From Maniola hyperantus (taxonomy: Eukaryota > Arthropoda > Insecta > Lepidoptera > Nymphalidae): a stretch of 64,000 nucleotides of DNA. The stretch spans positions 930,001 to 994,000 of the forward strand of contig NC_048538.1 of assembly GCF_902806685.2 (NCBI RefSeq), in the 5' to 3' direction. Shown here piece by piece: positions 1 through 9,637 of this stretch; position 1 is the first letter of the stretch, and each line of letters begins with the position of its first letter. The translations under genes and the position numbers were made by a program. The notes under the pieces were generated by a model. It was not told the DNA's origin and ran no database searches. It worked only from the letters and a program-made list of their open reading frames with translations.

Positions 1-638
1 GCTTTGCTCTGTTGAGCACCCCAAGCTTTTTGGAGGCTAATTTAGAATTTTGTATTTTTGTTAAAACTTCTAAAGTAGTTCTATCGACCAATCCTGCCAA
101 ATGTCCACCCAGCGATGCGCCCGGCGCGGGCGCAGTCGTGGATCAGATACACGCCAGCGCCATCTATCGTCGCGCGCCCGATCTCAATAACGAGTCGATC
201 CTCGCGCTATAAATCGCTACTTGCACGAAATTAGGGTTGACACATTGACGTGAAAAATTTAAGGTGTACACTTACAAATGTTATTTGTATAAGTATGTTT
301 GCTTTTATTTACAATCCAATCCAATCCGTCTAAAAAGCAGATTTTACTCTGTTTTCTGTTGCTCTTTTCAAAACAGGGTGTGTTTAGAACCTCCGCAGCT
401 TTGGTTTTCGCAATTAATGATCACCATTACATAAATTGCTTTAGCGATAAGGCCGCCTTTGCATGCTACAGCTGTTAGATTAAGATCCTTGTATGTTTTT
501 CTGTATATGTTTACTTTTGCTGTGTGCAATAAAGTATAAAATAAATAAATACTTAATAAATAAATAAATAGGTATGTTAGTATCTTAGTATCTTACACAT
601 TTATTCTTTTTTGTAACCTGTCATTTATGTTTTATTAT
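1..638. other. no gene recognised; GC-rich patch then AT-rich DNA
   Basis: Bases 110-210 are CpG-rich and contain a short open frame without recognisable motifs. The rest is AT-rich with AATAAA-like runs near 528-570. No repeat family seen elsewhere in the window matches here. Confidence 0.4.
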
Positions 639-986
639 GACGACCTCCCTGGCGCAGTGGTGAGCGCTGTGGTCTTAATAGTGGGAGGTCCCGGGTTCGA
701 TTCCTGGCAGGGGTTTGGAATTTTATAATTTCTAAATTTCTGGTCTGGTCTGGTGGGAGGCTTCGGCCGTGGCTAGTTACCACCCTACCGGCAAAGCCGT
801 GCCGCCAAGCGATTTAGCGTTCCGGTACGATGCCGTGTAGAAACCAAAGGGGTATGGGTTTAACAAAAACTGCCATACCCCTTCCAGGTTAGCCCGCTAT
901 CATCTTAGACTGCACCATCACTTACCACCAGGTGACATTGCAGTCAAGGGCTAACTTGTAACTGAATAAAAAAAAATTAAAAAAAA
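639..986 (+). mobile_element. tRNA-derived SINE, family A (near full length)
   Basis: The head reads GACGACCTCCCTGGCGCAGT with an A-box-like GGCGCAGTGGTGAGCGC, and a B box (GGTTCGATTCC) lies about 35 bp on. The body carries a GGTCTGGTCTGGTGGGAGGC segment and ends in an A-rich tail after TGTAACTGAATAAA. The same unit recurs at 13433 (+), 15230 (-), 21195 (-), 48627 (+) and in part at 2798 and 49587. It would be transcribed by RNA polymerase III and mobilised by a LINE in trans. It is not a functional tRNA because there is no intact cloverleaf. Confidence 0.88.
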
Positions 987-1988
987 TGGTGCAATAAAGA
1001 ATGTACATACATACGTACCTACATATTTACATATTCAACAATTGACAATTAAAAAGTTTACAATGGTGCCTATATCTATACTAGGCATCTATATTGGCTA
1101 TGACTTTGTTGAGATAAAGAAAATCACTTTAAAATAAGGTACAATACTTGTTCCAAAGCATCAGTGGCAACCCTGGGCGCAGTAATTAAGGCAGCTCAGT
1201 TCGGTGCTTTCTTCATACAAACGTAGGAGGGAAAATACAACAATATTCGATATTGTACGCACAAAACTAAGAATTATATCGATTTATCTCGTCATTATCT
1301 AGGTTCAATGATATCTAAAACATTGAAAAAAATATTGATTTAAAAGTTACGAGCCTCAAAAGATTCCTATTTTAACACTAAATTTATGTCAACTTTGGGC
1401 GTAAATAAATAAGATTAGGAATAGGAAAATTCTAAAAAAAATTATCATTAGACATAGTTTATTTATTCATTAGTTGAAATAACTTTACTTTGCAAACCTA
1501 AATTCAGTAGTTTTTTCTCAAAAATACTTTTCCCAAACTACTGTTCAACCCTTTTCAAGCGCTAGATTTCGGCTAAAATCATCATGCTTCTCACCCCAAA
1601 ACATTAGACACCGCGCGGGTGGCGGAGGGAAGGGCCAGCCCAGCGGCGCGCGGCTGCGCGTGTAATATTGTGGTTTCTATGACGACAACTGTTGTTATGT
1701 TTTCAAAAACAAAAGTCGTAATGATTTTATAAAATTAATTTTTATTCGTTTATTAATTCAGTGGCTATGCAAATGTGTAGAAGATTGAGCAGAGCAGAGT
1801 CAATAAGTCCTTCAAATACTTATTGCATTTTGTACATTGACCTCTGGAATTTGAAATTTGGACACCAATTTTATTCATTGGTTTATTGACCTGACTTTGT
1901 TGTTGAGGTCCTAGTAGGGATATCTACTCGTGTGGTCCTAGTACAATAGGTAAGTAACTTTGTTTAGTTATTTATTTTATCTAATTTT
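987..1988. other. no gene; AT-rich unique DNA
   Basis: No convincing coding frame and no copy of the window's repeat families. A GC-rich patch (1612-1665) and short palindromic AT stretches are the only structure noticed. Confidence 0.4.
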
Positions 1989-2436
1989 AAAAAACCGGCC
2001 AAGTGCGAGTTGCTCGCGCACCAAGGGTTCCGTACTCAGGTATTTTTTTGACATTTTGCTCCATAAATCAAAAACTATTATGCATAAAAATAAATAAAAA
2101 CGTGTTTTAGAATACACAAGTAAAGCCCTTTCATATAATACCCCACTTGGTATACTTATTATACATTGAAAATTGAAAATACTAATTATTTTTTCATTAA
2201 CACACTTTAATTTTTTTTTGTAAGTTGTAATCACAAATCTATGGTTTTCGGATTTATTCCTTTACTTGTGCTCTAAGACCTACGTACCTACTAAATTTCA
2301 TGATTCTGGGTCAACGGGAAGTATCCTATAGGTTTGTGTGACAGATACGACACAGACGGAGAGACGGACAGACAGACAGACAACGAAGTGATCCTAAGGG
2401 TCCCCTTTTTCCTTATAAAGTACGGAACCCTAAAAA
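1989..2436 (+). mobile_element. REP-F interspersed repeat, near full length
   Basis: It starts AAAAACCGGCCAAGTGCGAG and ends at a GTACGGAACCCTAAAAA-type terminus. In between are an internal GGGTTCCGTACT, a CCTTTCATAT..ACCCCACTTGG block and a GACAGACAGACA stretch. At least ten copies occur in both orientations. The ends are not classical TIRs, although AGGGTTCCGTAC recurs inverted near both termini. The class is unresolved (SINE or non-autonomous DNA element). Confidence 0.75.
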
Positions 2437-2499
2437 GGTACCTGTATATGTATAATAATATAGGTAGGTAGGTACCTACCTGGTGGTATTTCTTTGTAT

Positions 2500-2785
2500 T
2501 TTTAGGGTTCCGTACCTCAGAAGGAAAAAACGGAACCCTCTGTCTGTCTGTCTGTCGGTCCGTCTGTCCGTCCGTCCGTCTGTCCGTCCGTCCGTCCGTC
2601 CGTCCGTCCGTCCGTCCGTCCGTCCGTCCGTCCGTCCTTCAGTCCGTCCGTCCGTCCATGCGTCTGTCGGTCCGTCCATCGGTCCGTCTGCCCGTCCGTC
2701 TGTCCGTCTGTTCGTCTGTCTGTCTGTCCGTCTATCTGTCTGTCTGTCTGTCTGTCCGTCTTACAAATAAAGTACGCAACGCTTC
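2500..2785 (-). mobile_element. REP-F copy, truncated by microsatellite expansion
   Basis: It starts TTTTTAGGGTTCCGTACCTC, the usual REP-F terminus in reverse. After about 40 bp it runs into an expanded GTCT/GTCC tract and never reaches the GGCCGG end. The tract sits where normal copies carry a short GTCTGTCTGTC stretch, so the microsatellite grew from an internal seed. Confidence 0.65.
2540..2764 (+). repeat. (GTCC/GTCT)n tetranucleotide microsatellite
   Basis: About 225 bp of interrupted 4-bp repeats, mostly GTCC in the centre and GTCT at both edges. It produces repetitive open frames on both strands that are not genes. Confidence 0.95.
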
Positions 2786-2797
2786 GTACAAATAGTA

Positions 2798-2873
2798 CTT
2801 TTTTATTTATTTATTCAGATACAAGTTAGCCCTTGACTGCAATCTCACCTGGTGGTAAGTGACGATACAGTCT
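2798..2873 (-). mobile_element. SINE-A, 3' end only
   Basis: A T-rich tail followed by ATTCAGATACAAGTTAGCCC and the CACCTGGTGGTAAGTGA block of SINE-A in reverse. It stops at GATACAGTCTT, so only the 3' 75 bp remain. Confidence 0.75.
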
Positions 2874-3094
2874 TGCTTACGGCTATTTCGGATCGGGAAT
2901 TCTTGGATTCAGATTAAATGCAGATTCAGATTTTATCCATACTAATATTATAAATGCGAAAGTGTATCTGTCTATCTGTCCGTCTGTTTGTCTGCTAGCT
3001 TTTCACAGCTCATCCATTTAACCAATTTTGATGAAATTTGGTACAAAAATAGCTTGCATCCCGGGGAAGGACATAGGCTACTTTTATGATAAAT

Positions 3095-4126
3095 AAGATT
3101 TAGTGGATACCGCTATTTTTCTGGAAATAACGTTAGATGCGAAACTTCAATGGGGCTCTCATATAAATAACTTATCGAACAGACAGTTCTGCTGCATATG
3201 CGGTAAAAAAGATTCGCCAGTTGACAGACATAGAAACGGCGAGACTAGTATATTTTAGTTACTTTCACAGCATTATGTCATATGGCATATTATTAGAAAA
3301 GAAAAAGAAAGAAAAGAAAAACGTTTATTTTTTAAAGCTGTACCACACATTACCAGTTACCAACTGGTTAGGTTATCCCAGCGCCTCTTATACTTGAGTA
3401 ATAAAGTCAAAAAACCTCAAGTAGAAGAAGCGCCGGAATAAAGTATGTCATGTGTGGCACAACCCAAAAAAAAAGGTCCCTACTCAGCATAAATGCATAT
3501 TGTCTTGCACAAGTACAAAAACATACAGCGCTGGTTTTCAGTAGAAACCCTGATTCAGGTGGCACCACGGAATTATTATGAGGTAATGCTGCTGATATAA
3601 ATTCTATTTTTGTGCTGCAGAAAAGGGCTGTTCGAGCCATATATAGTATGGGACCACGAGAGTCGCTGAGAACTAAATTTAGAGAAGTTAAAATTATGAC
3701 AGTGCATAGTCAATATATTTTTGAAAATTTATTGTACGTATATAAAAACATAAATAAATTTAAAAAAAAGTGACTGTCATAAGTTCAAAGTGACTGTCAT
3801 AAGTTCAAAGTTTTCATAAAACGTAAACTAATTAAAAAATCCTATTACATTGTAAAGGATTATTTAAATGATAAGCAAGCTTGGGAATGAGTTGCTCGGC
3901 TTTGTGATAGTTCTAATAAGTTTAATTTATGATTTTGTAAAGTGGTGATAATAAAAAGAATACCCGGCTGAGTTAGCTGTGGGCTCTTCTCAGTCTTGGG
4001 CACGTTTGGAACCCTCGTAGCGTTTGCGAAATAATTATCACCACTATATTTTACAAATCCAACAACTGACAATCGAAAAGAGTAATTTATTACCTATTTT
4101 GAACAAATCATTTGACTTTGACTTTT
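3095..4126 (+). pseudogene. non-LTR retrotransposon (LINE) fragment, RT C-terminal part and 3' UTR
   Basis: Conceptual translation gives the reverse-transcriptase C-terminal signature (LDAKLQWGSHINN, then RAVRAIYSMGPRESLRTKF, then KDYLNDKQAW) with frameshifts and stops. The 3' end is a TCATTTGACTTTGACTTTTG tail, also seen at 23498-23697. Clade is probably Jockey/CR1-like, judged from motif memory only. It is 5'-truncated and inserted in the Helitron at 2936-4204. Confidence 0.72.
3296..3571 (-). mobile_element. 5'-truncated LINE 3' UTR with (TTTC)-type tail, nested
   Basis: It interrupts the LINE reading frame exactly between two copies of ATTATTA (3289-3295 and 3572-3578), a 7-bp target duplication. 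Read on the minus strand it starts after a short 5' stub, carries the ACTGAAAACCAGCGC..ATGCTGAGT hairpin (3475-3549) and a GTTGTGCCACAC block, and ends in a CTTTTCTTTC tail. The hairpin is shared with 14929-14976 and 27879-27942. Confidence 0.78.
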
Positions 4127-4283
4127 GATCCCGGAAAATCAAAGTTCCCACGGGATTTTTAAAAAACCTAAATCCACGCGGACGAAGTTGCGGGCATCAT
4201 CTAGTGCATACTAAATAGTTTTTGATTTATCATGCAAAATGTCAAAAAATACTATTTACCTATTTATTTATTTTTATTTTTCA

Positions 4284-4478
4284 CTAGCTGCCCCGGCGAA
4301 CTTCGTACCGCCTAACAGTCGATTCTTTTTCAGGAATTTTTTAAAAATTTTCTCTCCGTAAGAACCATATTCGTACTTCAAGGAATATTATAAAAAAAGA
4401 ATTAGCGAAATCGGTTCAGCTGTTCTCGAGATTTGCGATCAGCAACACATTTAGCGATTCATTTTTATATGTACCGAA
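4284..4478 (-). mobile_element. Helitron (type 3)
   Basis: Begins CTAGCTGCCCCGGCGAACTT, the reverse complement of a Helitron 3' end with a GGCG..CGCC hairpin. The body has the TCGTACTTCAAGGAATATTA and TCGGTTCAGCTGTTCTCGAG blocks shared by the copies at 8870, 9351 and 42955. The 5' (right) end is slightly degraded. Confidence 0.78.
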
Positions 4479-4565
4479 ATTCTAGTTACATAGTAGTAAT
4501 ACATTAAGTTACATTGTAAATGCTTATCTCTAAACAGAGATTTAGAGATAAACATTTTACTATTG

Positions 4566-4625
4566 TAGTACGGAAACCTCGGGGCGCGAGTCTGACTCGT
4601 ACTTGGCCGGTCGGTCTGTCGGTCG
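4566..4625 (-). mobile_element. REP-F terminal fragment
   Basis: Matches the GTACGGAACCCTC..GACTCGCACTTGGCCGG end of REP-F in reverse, followed by a short GGTCGGTC run. The rest of the element is absent. Confidence 0.55.
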
Positions 4626-4707
4626 GTCGGTCGATTTATTTTAGAATGCATCGTATCGACAGCTGGTGGTAGTAGTTTACATATATCCTACTAATATTAT
4701 AAACTAG

Positions 4708-5027
4708 GTGAAGCTATGATAGCCTAGTGGTTAGGACGTCCGCCTTCTAAACGGAGGTCGGGGGGTTCGATCCCGGGCACGCACCTCTAACTTTTCGGAG
4801 TTATACGCGTTTTAATTAATTAAATATCACTTGCTTTAACGGTAAAGGAAAACATCGTGAGGAAACCTGCATGCCGAGTTCTCCATAATGTTCTCAAAGG
4901 TGTGTGAATTCTACCAATCCGCACATGGCCAGCGTGGTAGACTATGGCCAAAACCCTTCTCACTCTGAGAGGAGACCCCTGCGCTGTAGTGAGCCGGCGA
5001 TGGGTTGATCATGATGATGATGAGGTG
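4708..5027 (+). mobile_element. tRNA-derived SINE, family B (full length)
   Basis: The head AGCCTAGTGGTTAGGACGTC serves as A box, GGTTCGATCCC as B box. The anticodon-like loop CTTCTAA suggests a tRNA-Arg(TCT)-type ancestor. The body contains CTTGCTTTAACGGTAAAGGA and TGTTCTCAAAGGTGTGTGAA blocks, and the tail is ATGATGATGATGA, as in RTE LINEs, its plausible mobilisation partner. Other copies lie at 11990, 20285, 41253 and, in pieces, 50570, 53745 and 58397. Confidence 0.88.
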
Positions 5028-5033
5028 ATGCCC

Positions 5034-5232
5034 GCGACTTCGTACGCGTGGAATTAGATTTTTAAAAATCCCGTGGAAACTCTTTGATTTTCCGGGATAA
5101 AAAGTAGCCTATGTCACTCTCCAGGTCAACCATACCCATGCAAAAAATCACTTCGATCCGTTGCTCTGTTGCGACGTGATTGAAGGACAAACCAACGAAC
5201 CAACAAACAAACACACTTTCACATTTATAATA
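5034..5232 (-). mobile_element. Helitron (type 2) lacking terminal CTAG
   Basis: Contains GATGCCCGCGACTTCG, the TTTTCCGGGATAAAAAGTAG block and the 5' part CACTTTCACATTTATAATA in reverse. It abuts the ATGATGAG tail of the preceding SINE-B, so the CTAG end was lost or the SINE replaced it. Confidence 0.7.
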
Positions 5233-5239
5233 GGTGTAG

Positions 5240-5458
5240 TGATGTGTGTGTGTGGATGTTTGGATGTTTGTTACTCAATCACACAAAAACGGCTGAACGG
5301 TTTTGGATGAAATTGGGAATGGAGATAGATAAAAGTGTTAATTTAGGGTATACCCTAAATTAACACATAGGCTACTTTTTATCCCGGAAAATCAAAGAGT
5401 TCCCACGGGATTTTTAAAAACCTAATTCCACGCGGACGAAGTTGCGGGCATCAACTAG
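5240..5458 (+). mobile_element. Helitron (type 2 variant)
   Basis: Starts with GTGTGTGTGGATGTTTGGATG and contains the ACTCAATCACACAAAAACGG block. It has a small internal inverted repeat (5340-5366, TTAATTTAGGGTATACC and its complement). It ends with GGACGAAGTTGCGGGC and CTAG at 5455-5458. Confidence 0.72.
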
Positions 5459-5461
5459 TAA

Positions 5462-6055
5462 TCTACACTAATATTATAAAGAGGAAAACTTTGTTTGTTT
5501 GTTTGTTTGTTTGTTTGTTTGTTTGTTTGTTTGATTGTACTGAATAGGCTCAAAAACTACTGGACCGATTTTAAAAATTCTTTCACCATTCGAAAGCTAC
5601 ATTATCCACGAGTAACATAGGCTATATTTTATTTTGGAAAAAAATAGGGTTCCGTAAGATATTTGGGTTTTTCGGACACAAGGTGTAAAAAATCAACCAG
5701 AAAAGTTACTTATTTTGCGTACGCTGCCTAAACTATAAAAGATAGAACCATAAAATGTTCTAATTAATTGTAGATCTTATAAATATCTACAAAAAAGTCC
5801 GCGACACACTATACCCATCTATGTCGAGTGAGGCACAGCAACCATTTTTTTATTTAATAATCTTGAATTTTTTTTGGACTACATTTAAACGCGTTTATTT
5901 TACTCATGCTATTAATCCTTATCAAAATAAATGATTTCATCACTAAGAACAGTTTATGGAGATAATATTTGGTCTTTGAATGATTAAAATTGGACGTTTG
6001 GTTTTGAAGTTATGGCGAAATTAAAATATTACGATTTCTGCTGCACGGCCCGTTG
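5462..6055 (+). mobile_element. Helitron (type 4), tandem copy 1, 3'-truncated
   Basis: Starts TCTACACTAATATTATAAAG after A5461, followed by a (GTTT)n tract. It stops at GCACGGCCCGTTG, after which the next copy begins at once. The full-length relative at 19423-20161 continues about 140 bp further to a hairpin and CTAG, so this copy lacks its own 3' terminus. Confidence 0.82.
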
Positions 6056-6640
6056 TCTACACTAATATTATAAGAGGAAAACTTTGTTTGTTTGTTTGTT
6101 TGTTTGTTTGTTTGTTTGATTGTACTGAATAGGCTCAAAAACTACTGGACCGATTTTAAAAATTCTTTCACCATTCGAAAGCTACATTATCCACGAGTAA
6201 CATAGGCTATATTTTATTTTGGAAAAAAATAGGGTTCCGTAAGATATTTGGGTTTTTCGGACACAAGGTGTAAAAAATCAACCAGAAAAGTTACTTATTT
6301 TGCGTACGCTGCCTAAACTATAAAAGATAGAACCAAAAAATGTTCTAATTAATTGTAGATCTTGTAAATATCTACAAAAAAGTCCGCGACACACTATACC
6401 CATCTATGTCGAGTGAGGCACAGCAACCATTTTTTTATTTAAAAATCTTGAATTTTTTTTGGACTACATTTAAACGCGTTTATTTTACTCATGCTATTAA
6501 TCCTTATCAAAATAAATGATTTCATCACTAAGAACAGTTTATGGAGATAATATTTGGTCTTTGAATGATTAAAATTGGACGTTTGGTTTTGAAGTTATGG
6601 CGAAATTAAAATATTACGATTTCTGCTGCACGGCCCGTTG
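6056..6640 (+). mobile_element. Helitron (type 4), tandem copy 2, 3'-truncated
   Basis: Nearly identical to 5462-6055, with a shorter (GTTT)n tract and a handful of substitutions. It ends at the same GGCCCGTTG position. The two form a direct head-to-tail tandem, so either the pair was duplicated recently or it arose by read-through rolling-circle transposition. Confidence 0.82.
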
Positions 6641-6817
6641 TATTATATAAAGAGGTAATGTCGTTAAGTTTGTTTGTAGGGGGTAATCTTTAGAACTACT
6701 GAACCGATTTTAAAAATTCTTTCACCAGTAGAAAGCTACATTATTCCTGAGTGACATAGGCTATACGGGATCTTTAAAAACCTAAATCTACGCGGGCGAA
6801 GCCGCGGGGATCAGCTA
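6641..6817 (+). mobile_element. Helitron (type 5), supplies the 3' end of the tandem
   Basis: TATTATATAAAGAGGTAATG..CCGATTTTAAAAATTC..GCGGGCGAAGCCGCGG hairpin..CTAG (6814-6817). It lacks a clean TC 5' end because it is fused to the truncated copy upstream. The reverse copy at 13067-13236 is complete. Confidence 0.75.
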
Positions 6818-6867
6818 GTAAAATATAATTTGGACTTATCCGAATTCCGAAAGTCAGGGTTGTCAAA

Positions 6868-7054
6868 TCACACTTATATTATAAAGGCGAAATTTTGTAT
6901 CTGCGTGTGTGTGTGTATAGGTTTGTTACCCTTTCACGCAAAAAGTACAAGACGGATTTGGCTGAAATTTGAAATAGTGATCGCTTTTGAAAGAGTTCTC
7001 GCGGGATTAAAAAACCACTATATCCTCGCGGACGAAGTCGCGTGTATCATCTAG
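6868..7054 (+). mobile_element. Helitron, short and complete
   Basis: 5' TC (6868) preceded by A, then ACACTTATATTATAAAGGCG. A GTGTGTGTGT stretch follows, then the CGCGGACGAAGTCGCG hairpin and CTAG (7051-7054) followed by T. No coding capacity. Confidence 0.85.
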
Positions 7055-7749
7055 TTACAAATATAAGTATGTAGGTCACAGCGGCGAAGAGTCAATATAA
7101 CACGATTCCTATCGGCTTCCCTTTAAGAATTGGCATAATATAGCGTAAGTAGGTACTATTCACATAAATTCGGTAATACGTTCGTAAATACAAAGGTTCG
7201 ATCGTCACAAATGCTAATTTTTTTTGTTATTACTAATTTAAGTTAAAAGCATAACAGCTAATGTAGGTAAGTAACATACACCTACAGTCCTACACCATAC
7301 AAGCCGTAAAATATCGGATTCCCTAGTTAGATTTTTGCTTAGTATTTATCTCTTACATTTCCCTAACGAAAGCGAAAGGAGCGAACTAGGTCTGTCTCGC
7401 TCTACGGTTGGAACCCACCAATTTAATCTGGCCCAGTAGCGAATACGAATTTGGAACTCGGACAGGTCAGACAAATTTGACGTAGTTAAGCCGCTAGAAT
7501 CCGAGTTACCGTATTATACCTCCAAATTAAAAGTTATATTAATAGTATTATTTTAACAGGTACATGCTACTATTTTGAGTATTTTGTATTTTGAAGGGTG
7601 ATTTGATATTGATTTTGATTGATTATTATTTGTTTTTGTGAAGCGTCCATGCACGTTTGTTTTTAAAGTTGTTAGTGGTGTTTTATTTTGATATAATAAA
7701 TTGGGGCTAGTGATTAATAACTAATAAGTGTAAGTTCGCGGTAATTTAG
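7055..7749. other. unique DNA upstream of a candidate gene
   Basis: No repeat family recognised. It would contain promoter and 5' UTR if the candidate gene starting at 7750 is real. No convincing TATA or initiator element stands out. Confidence 0.3.
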
Positions 7750-8153
7750 ATGCAGTTTGGTAAGTCAACATCAGAAATTACCTTAATTCACATAGATTGT
7801 TGTTTAACAGATTTCCTGTTTGTTACGTAACGATAGTAATTTTTCTAAATCGAGTTTTGAAAACAAAAAGCGTCTTTAATCGATGGGGAACAGCTGATAT
7901 TCTTTTAGGTAAGTAGGTAGGTAGGTACCTTTCCGGCTTCCCTTTTTCAGATTTTCACCCTTCGCCACTGGTAGGTCATATTGTGTGCTTAGACAATTTA
8001 ATTATATACTTGAGTTTTCATGTAACAGAAACAAAAATGGATTGGCGGAAGAGGAAAAAGAAACGGTTTAGACTCGCAAAAGCAAATCCCTTGCAAAGAG
8101 GAGATCTATTAAAATTCATTAGAATCTTTCCAAACCATAATATTATCTTGTGA
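7750..8153 (+). CDS. candidate 5' exons of a small spliced gene
   Basis: An ATG at 7750 opens a 10-base coding segment ending in TTTG followed by the donor GTAAGT (7760). The acceptor CATGTAACAG (ending 8028) rejoins the frame exactly, giving GAA ACA AAA ATG GAT TGG. The product would start MQFETKMDWRKRKKKRFRL, a lysine/arginine-rich, nuclear-localisation-like N-terminus, and stop at TGA 8151-8153 after 44 residues. No family recognised. The evidence is splice-site quality plus frame preservation only. The stop could mean a decayed gene or an exon boundary I have missed. Confidence 0.28.
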
Positions 8154-8249
8154 TGATAATGCCATTACTTTTTCGGGGTTATTCCTGTGAGTCACACCCG
8201 ACGTGAGTAACAATGTGACTCGACGGGAATTTTATTTGACTGAATATGT

Positions 8250-8492
8250 ACTTTTCCGGGATGCTGAATTTGATAATGACATTTATTTTCAAATCCAAAA
8301 TAGCAGACATGCACTTTTCACAAAAAATAGAAATGGGTGTCGTTTTCAGGGTTTCCAGGATGCTGGTTTTGATAATGACATTAATTTTTTAATCTAAGAT
8401 GGCGGGCCAGCACTTTTTATAAAAAATAGACGCGAGTGTCGTTTTCAAGGTTCTCCAGGATGGTGAATTTGATGATGACATTTATTTATTTT
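8250..8492 (+). repeat. about 100-bp tandem repeat, roughly 2.4 units
   Basis: GATGCTGAATTTGATAATGA near 8260 recurs with changes near 8360 and 8460 (GGATGGTGAATTTGATGATG). Each unit also contains a CACTTTTnnnAAAAAATAGA..GTGTCGTTTTCA block. The open frame across it is a by-product of the repeat. Confidence 0.75.
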
Positions 8493-8526
8493 TAATAAAT
8501 ACTTATATATTATACTTCTATTTTAG

Positions 8527-8646
8527 TGGATCACAGGATTTTCTTTGACAAGGAAACGACAAAGCAAAAAATCGAATTGAATTAGATTATGATGCTATCA
8601 CACCGTACCATTTAGAGCCAGCTTCTGAAAATTTGACACTGTGTTT
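8527..8646 (+). pseudogene. exon-like segment, possibly a decayed duplicate of the 9.6-kb exon
   Basis: Preceded by a TATTTTAG acceptor-like sequence and ending in TT followed by donor GTAAGTTG, the same arrangement and phase as the segment ending at 9732. Its best frame (..IELDYDAITPYHL..) has an upstream TGA, so it is either broken or starts inside. It would join the 9822 exon in frame. Confidence 0.25.
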
Positions 8647-8668
8647 GTAAGTTGATATTATTTAGATA

Positions 8669-8867
8669 CTAGCTAATGCCCGCGACTTCGTCCGCGTGGA
8701 TTTCACATTTTTCAAAATCCCGCGGGAACTCTTTGATTTTCCGGGATAAAAAGTAGCCTATGTGTTAATCCAGTTAAGAATTCTAAATTTCATTCAAATC
8801 CGTTCAGCCTTTTTTGCGTGATTGAGTAACAAACATCCAAACATCTACACTTTCACATTTATAATTC
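8669..8867 (-). mobile_element. Helitron (type 2)
   Basis: CTAG (8669-8672), GCCCGCGACTTCGTCCGCG hairpin, and TTCCGGGATAAAAAGTAGCC. The 5' end region CACTTTCACATTTATAATT abuts the next Helitron. Confidence 0.85.
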
Positions 8868-8869
8868 CA

Positions 8870-9058
8870 CTAGCTGCCCTGGCGAACTTCGTTCCGCCTA
8901 CGGCCTAACAGTCGATTCAAATTTTTTAAATTTTTCTCTCGGTAAGAACCATCCTCGTACTTCAAGGAATACCTAATTTAAAAAAAGAATTAGCGAAATC
9001 GGTTCAGCTGTTCTCGAGATTTGCGATGACATTTAGTGATTCATTTTTATATTATAGA
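8870..9058 (-). mobile_element. Helitron (type 3)
   Basis: CTAG at 8870-8873 and GA (reverse of 5' TC) at 9057-9058. The body has TTCAAGGAATACC and TCGGTTCAGCTGTTCTCGAG. It is directly followed by the next Helitron with no spacer. Confidence 0.85.
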
Positions 9059-9319
9059 CTAGCTTATGCTCGCGACTTCGTCCGCGTGGGCTACACAAAA
9101 TTTCGAACCCCTATTTCACCCCCTCCAGAGTTGAATTTTCAAAAATCCCTTCTTAGTGGATGCCTGCGTCATAATAGCTATCTGCATGCCAAATTTCAGC
9201 ACGATCCGTCCAGTATTTTGAGCTGTGCGTTGATAGATCAGTCAGTCAGTCAGTCAGTCAGTCAGTCAGTCAGTCAGTCAGTCAGTCAGTCAGTCACCTT
9301 TTTCTTTTAAATATTTAGA
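9059..9319 (-). mobile_element. Helitron (type 1, CAGT-rich)
   Basis: CTAG at 9059-9062 directly abuts the preceding element. GCGACTTCGTCCGCG hairpin, GATCCGTCCAG block, and a (CAGT)n expansion at 9238-9296. It ends GA 9318-9319 followed by T. It apparently inserted at the A^T junction formed by its neighbour's 5' end. Confidence 0.87.
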
Positions 9320-9350
9320 TTAGGATTAGGATAATATAATTATTATGTTA

Positions 9351-9545
9351 CTAGCTGCCCCGACGAACTTCGCACCGCCTACAGTCGATTCTTTTTCAGG
9401 ACTTTTTTAAAAAAATTCTCTCCATAAGAACCATCCCCGTACTTCAAGGAATATTATCAAAAAGAATTAGCGAAATCGGTGCAGCTGTTCTCGAGATTTG
9501 CGATCAGCAACACATTCAGCGATTCATTTTTATATAATATAGAGA
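9351..9545 (-). mobile_element. Helitron (type 3)
   Basis: CTAG at 9351, CGACGAACTTCGCACCGCC hairpin region, shared body blocks, and an AT-rich 5' end near 9545. Fourth same-orientation Helitron in 880 bp. Confidence 0.82.
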
Positions 9546-9637
9546 TTTACTATTTGTTGTCAGATTTGTCAATGCTGAATTATGTTGTATTTTAGTGACT
9601 CAAGACATTCCTTTTAGAAGAAAACAAGGAAAATAAA

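Larger units (their letters stand above)
2936..4204 (+). mobile_element. Helitron (type 2, Lep1-like), split by nested retroelements
   Basis: The 5' end is TC followed by CATACTAATATTATAAATGCG. The 3' end has the GGACGAAGTTGCGGGC hairpin and terminates in CTAG at 4201-4204. The flanks are A (2935) and T (4205), the expected A^T target. Helitron sequence stops near 3095 and resumes near 4127 with CCCGGAAAATCAAAG, so about 1 kb of LINE DNA was inserted. It has no transposase and is non-autonomous. Confidence 0.8.

Noticed and set aside
12..212. 66-codon frame in a GC-rich patch at the window start
   Set aside because: No motif or splice support; the patch could be a repeat fragment cut by the window edge.
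2476..2770. Long repetitive open frames on both strands over the GTCC/GTCT tract
   Set aside because: Pure translation of a tetranucleotide microsatellite; no gene features.
4686..4707. Extreme Helitron remnant (TCCTACTAATATTATAAACTAG)
   Set aside because: Looks like a 5' end fused to CTAG, but at 22 bp and followed by G instead of T it may be coincidence next to a SINE.
4711..4790. tRNA-like sequences (also in the heads of SINE-A and SINE-C copies) as real tRNA genes
   Set aside because: They continue into conserved SINE bodies with tails, occur in many copies, and do not close a proper acceptor stem.
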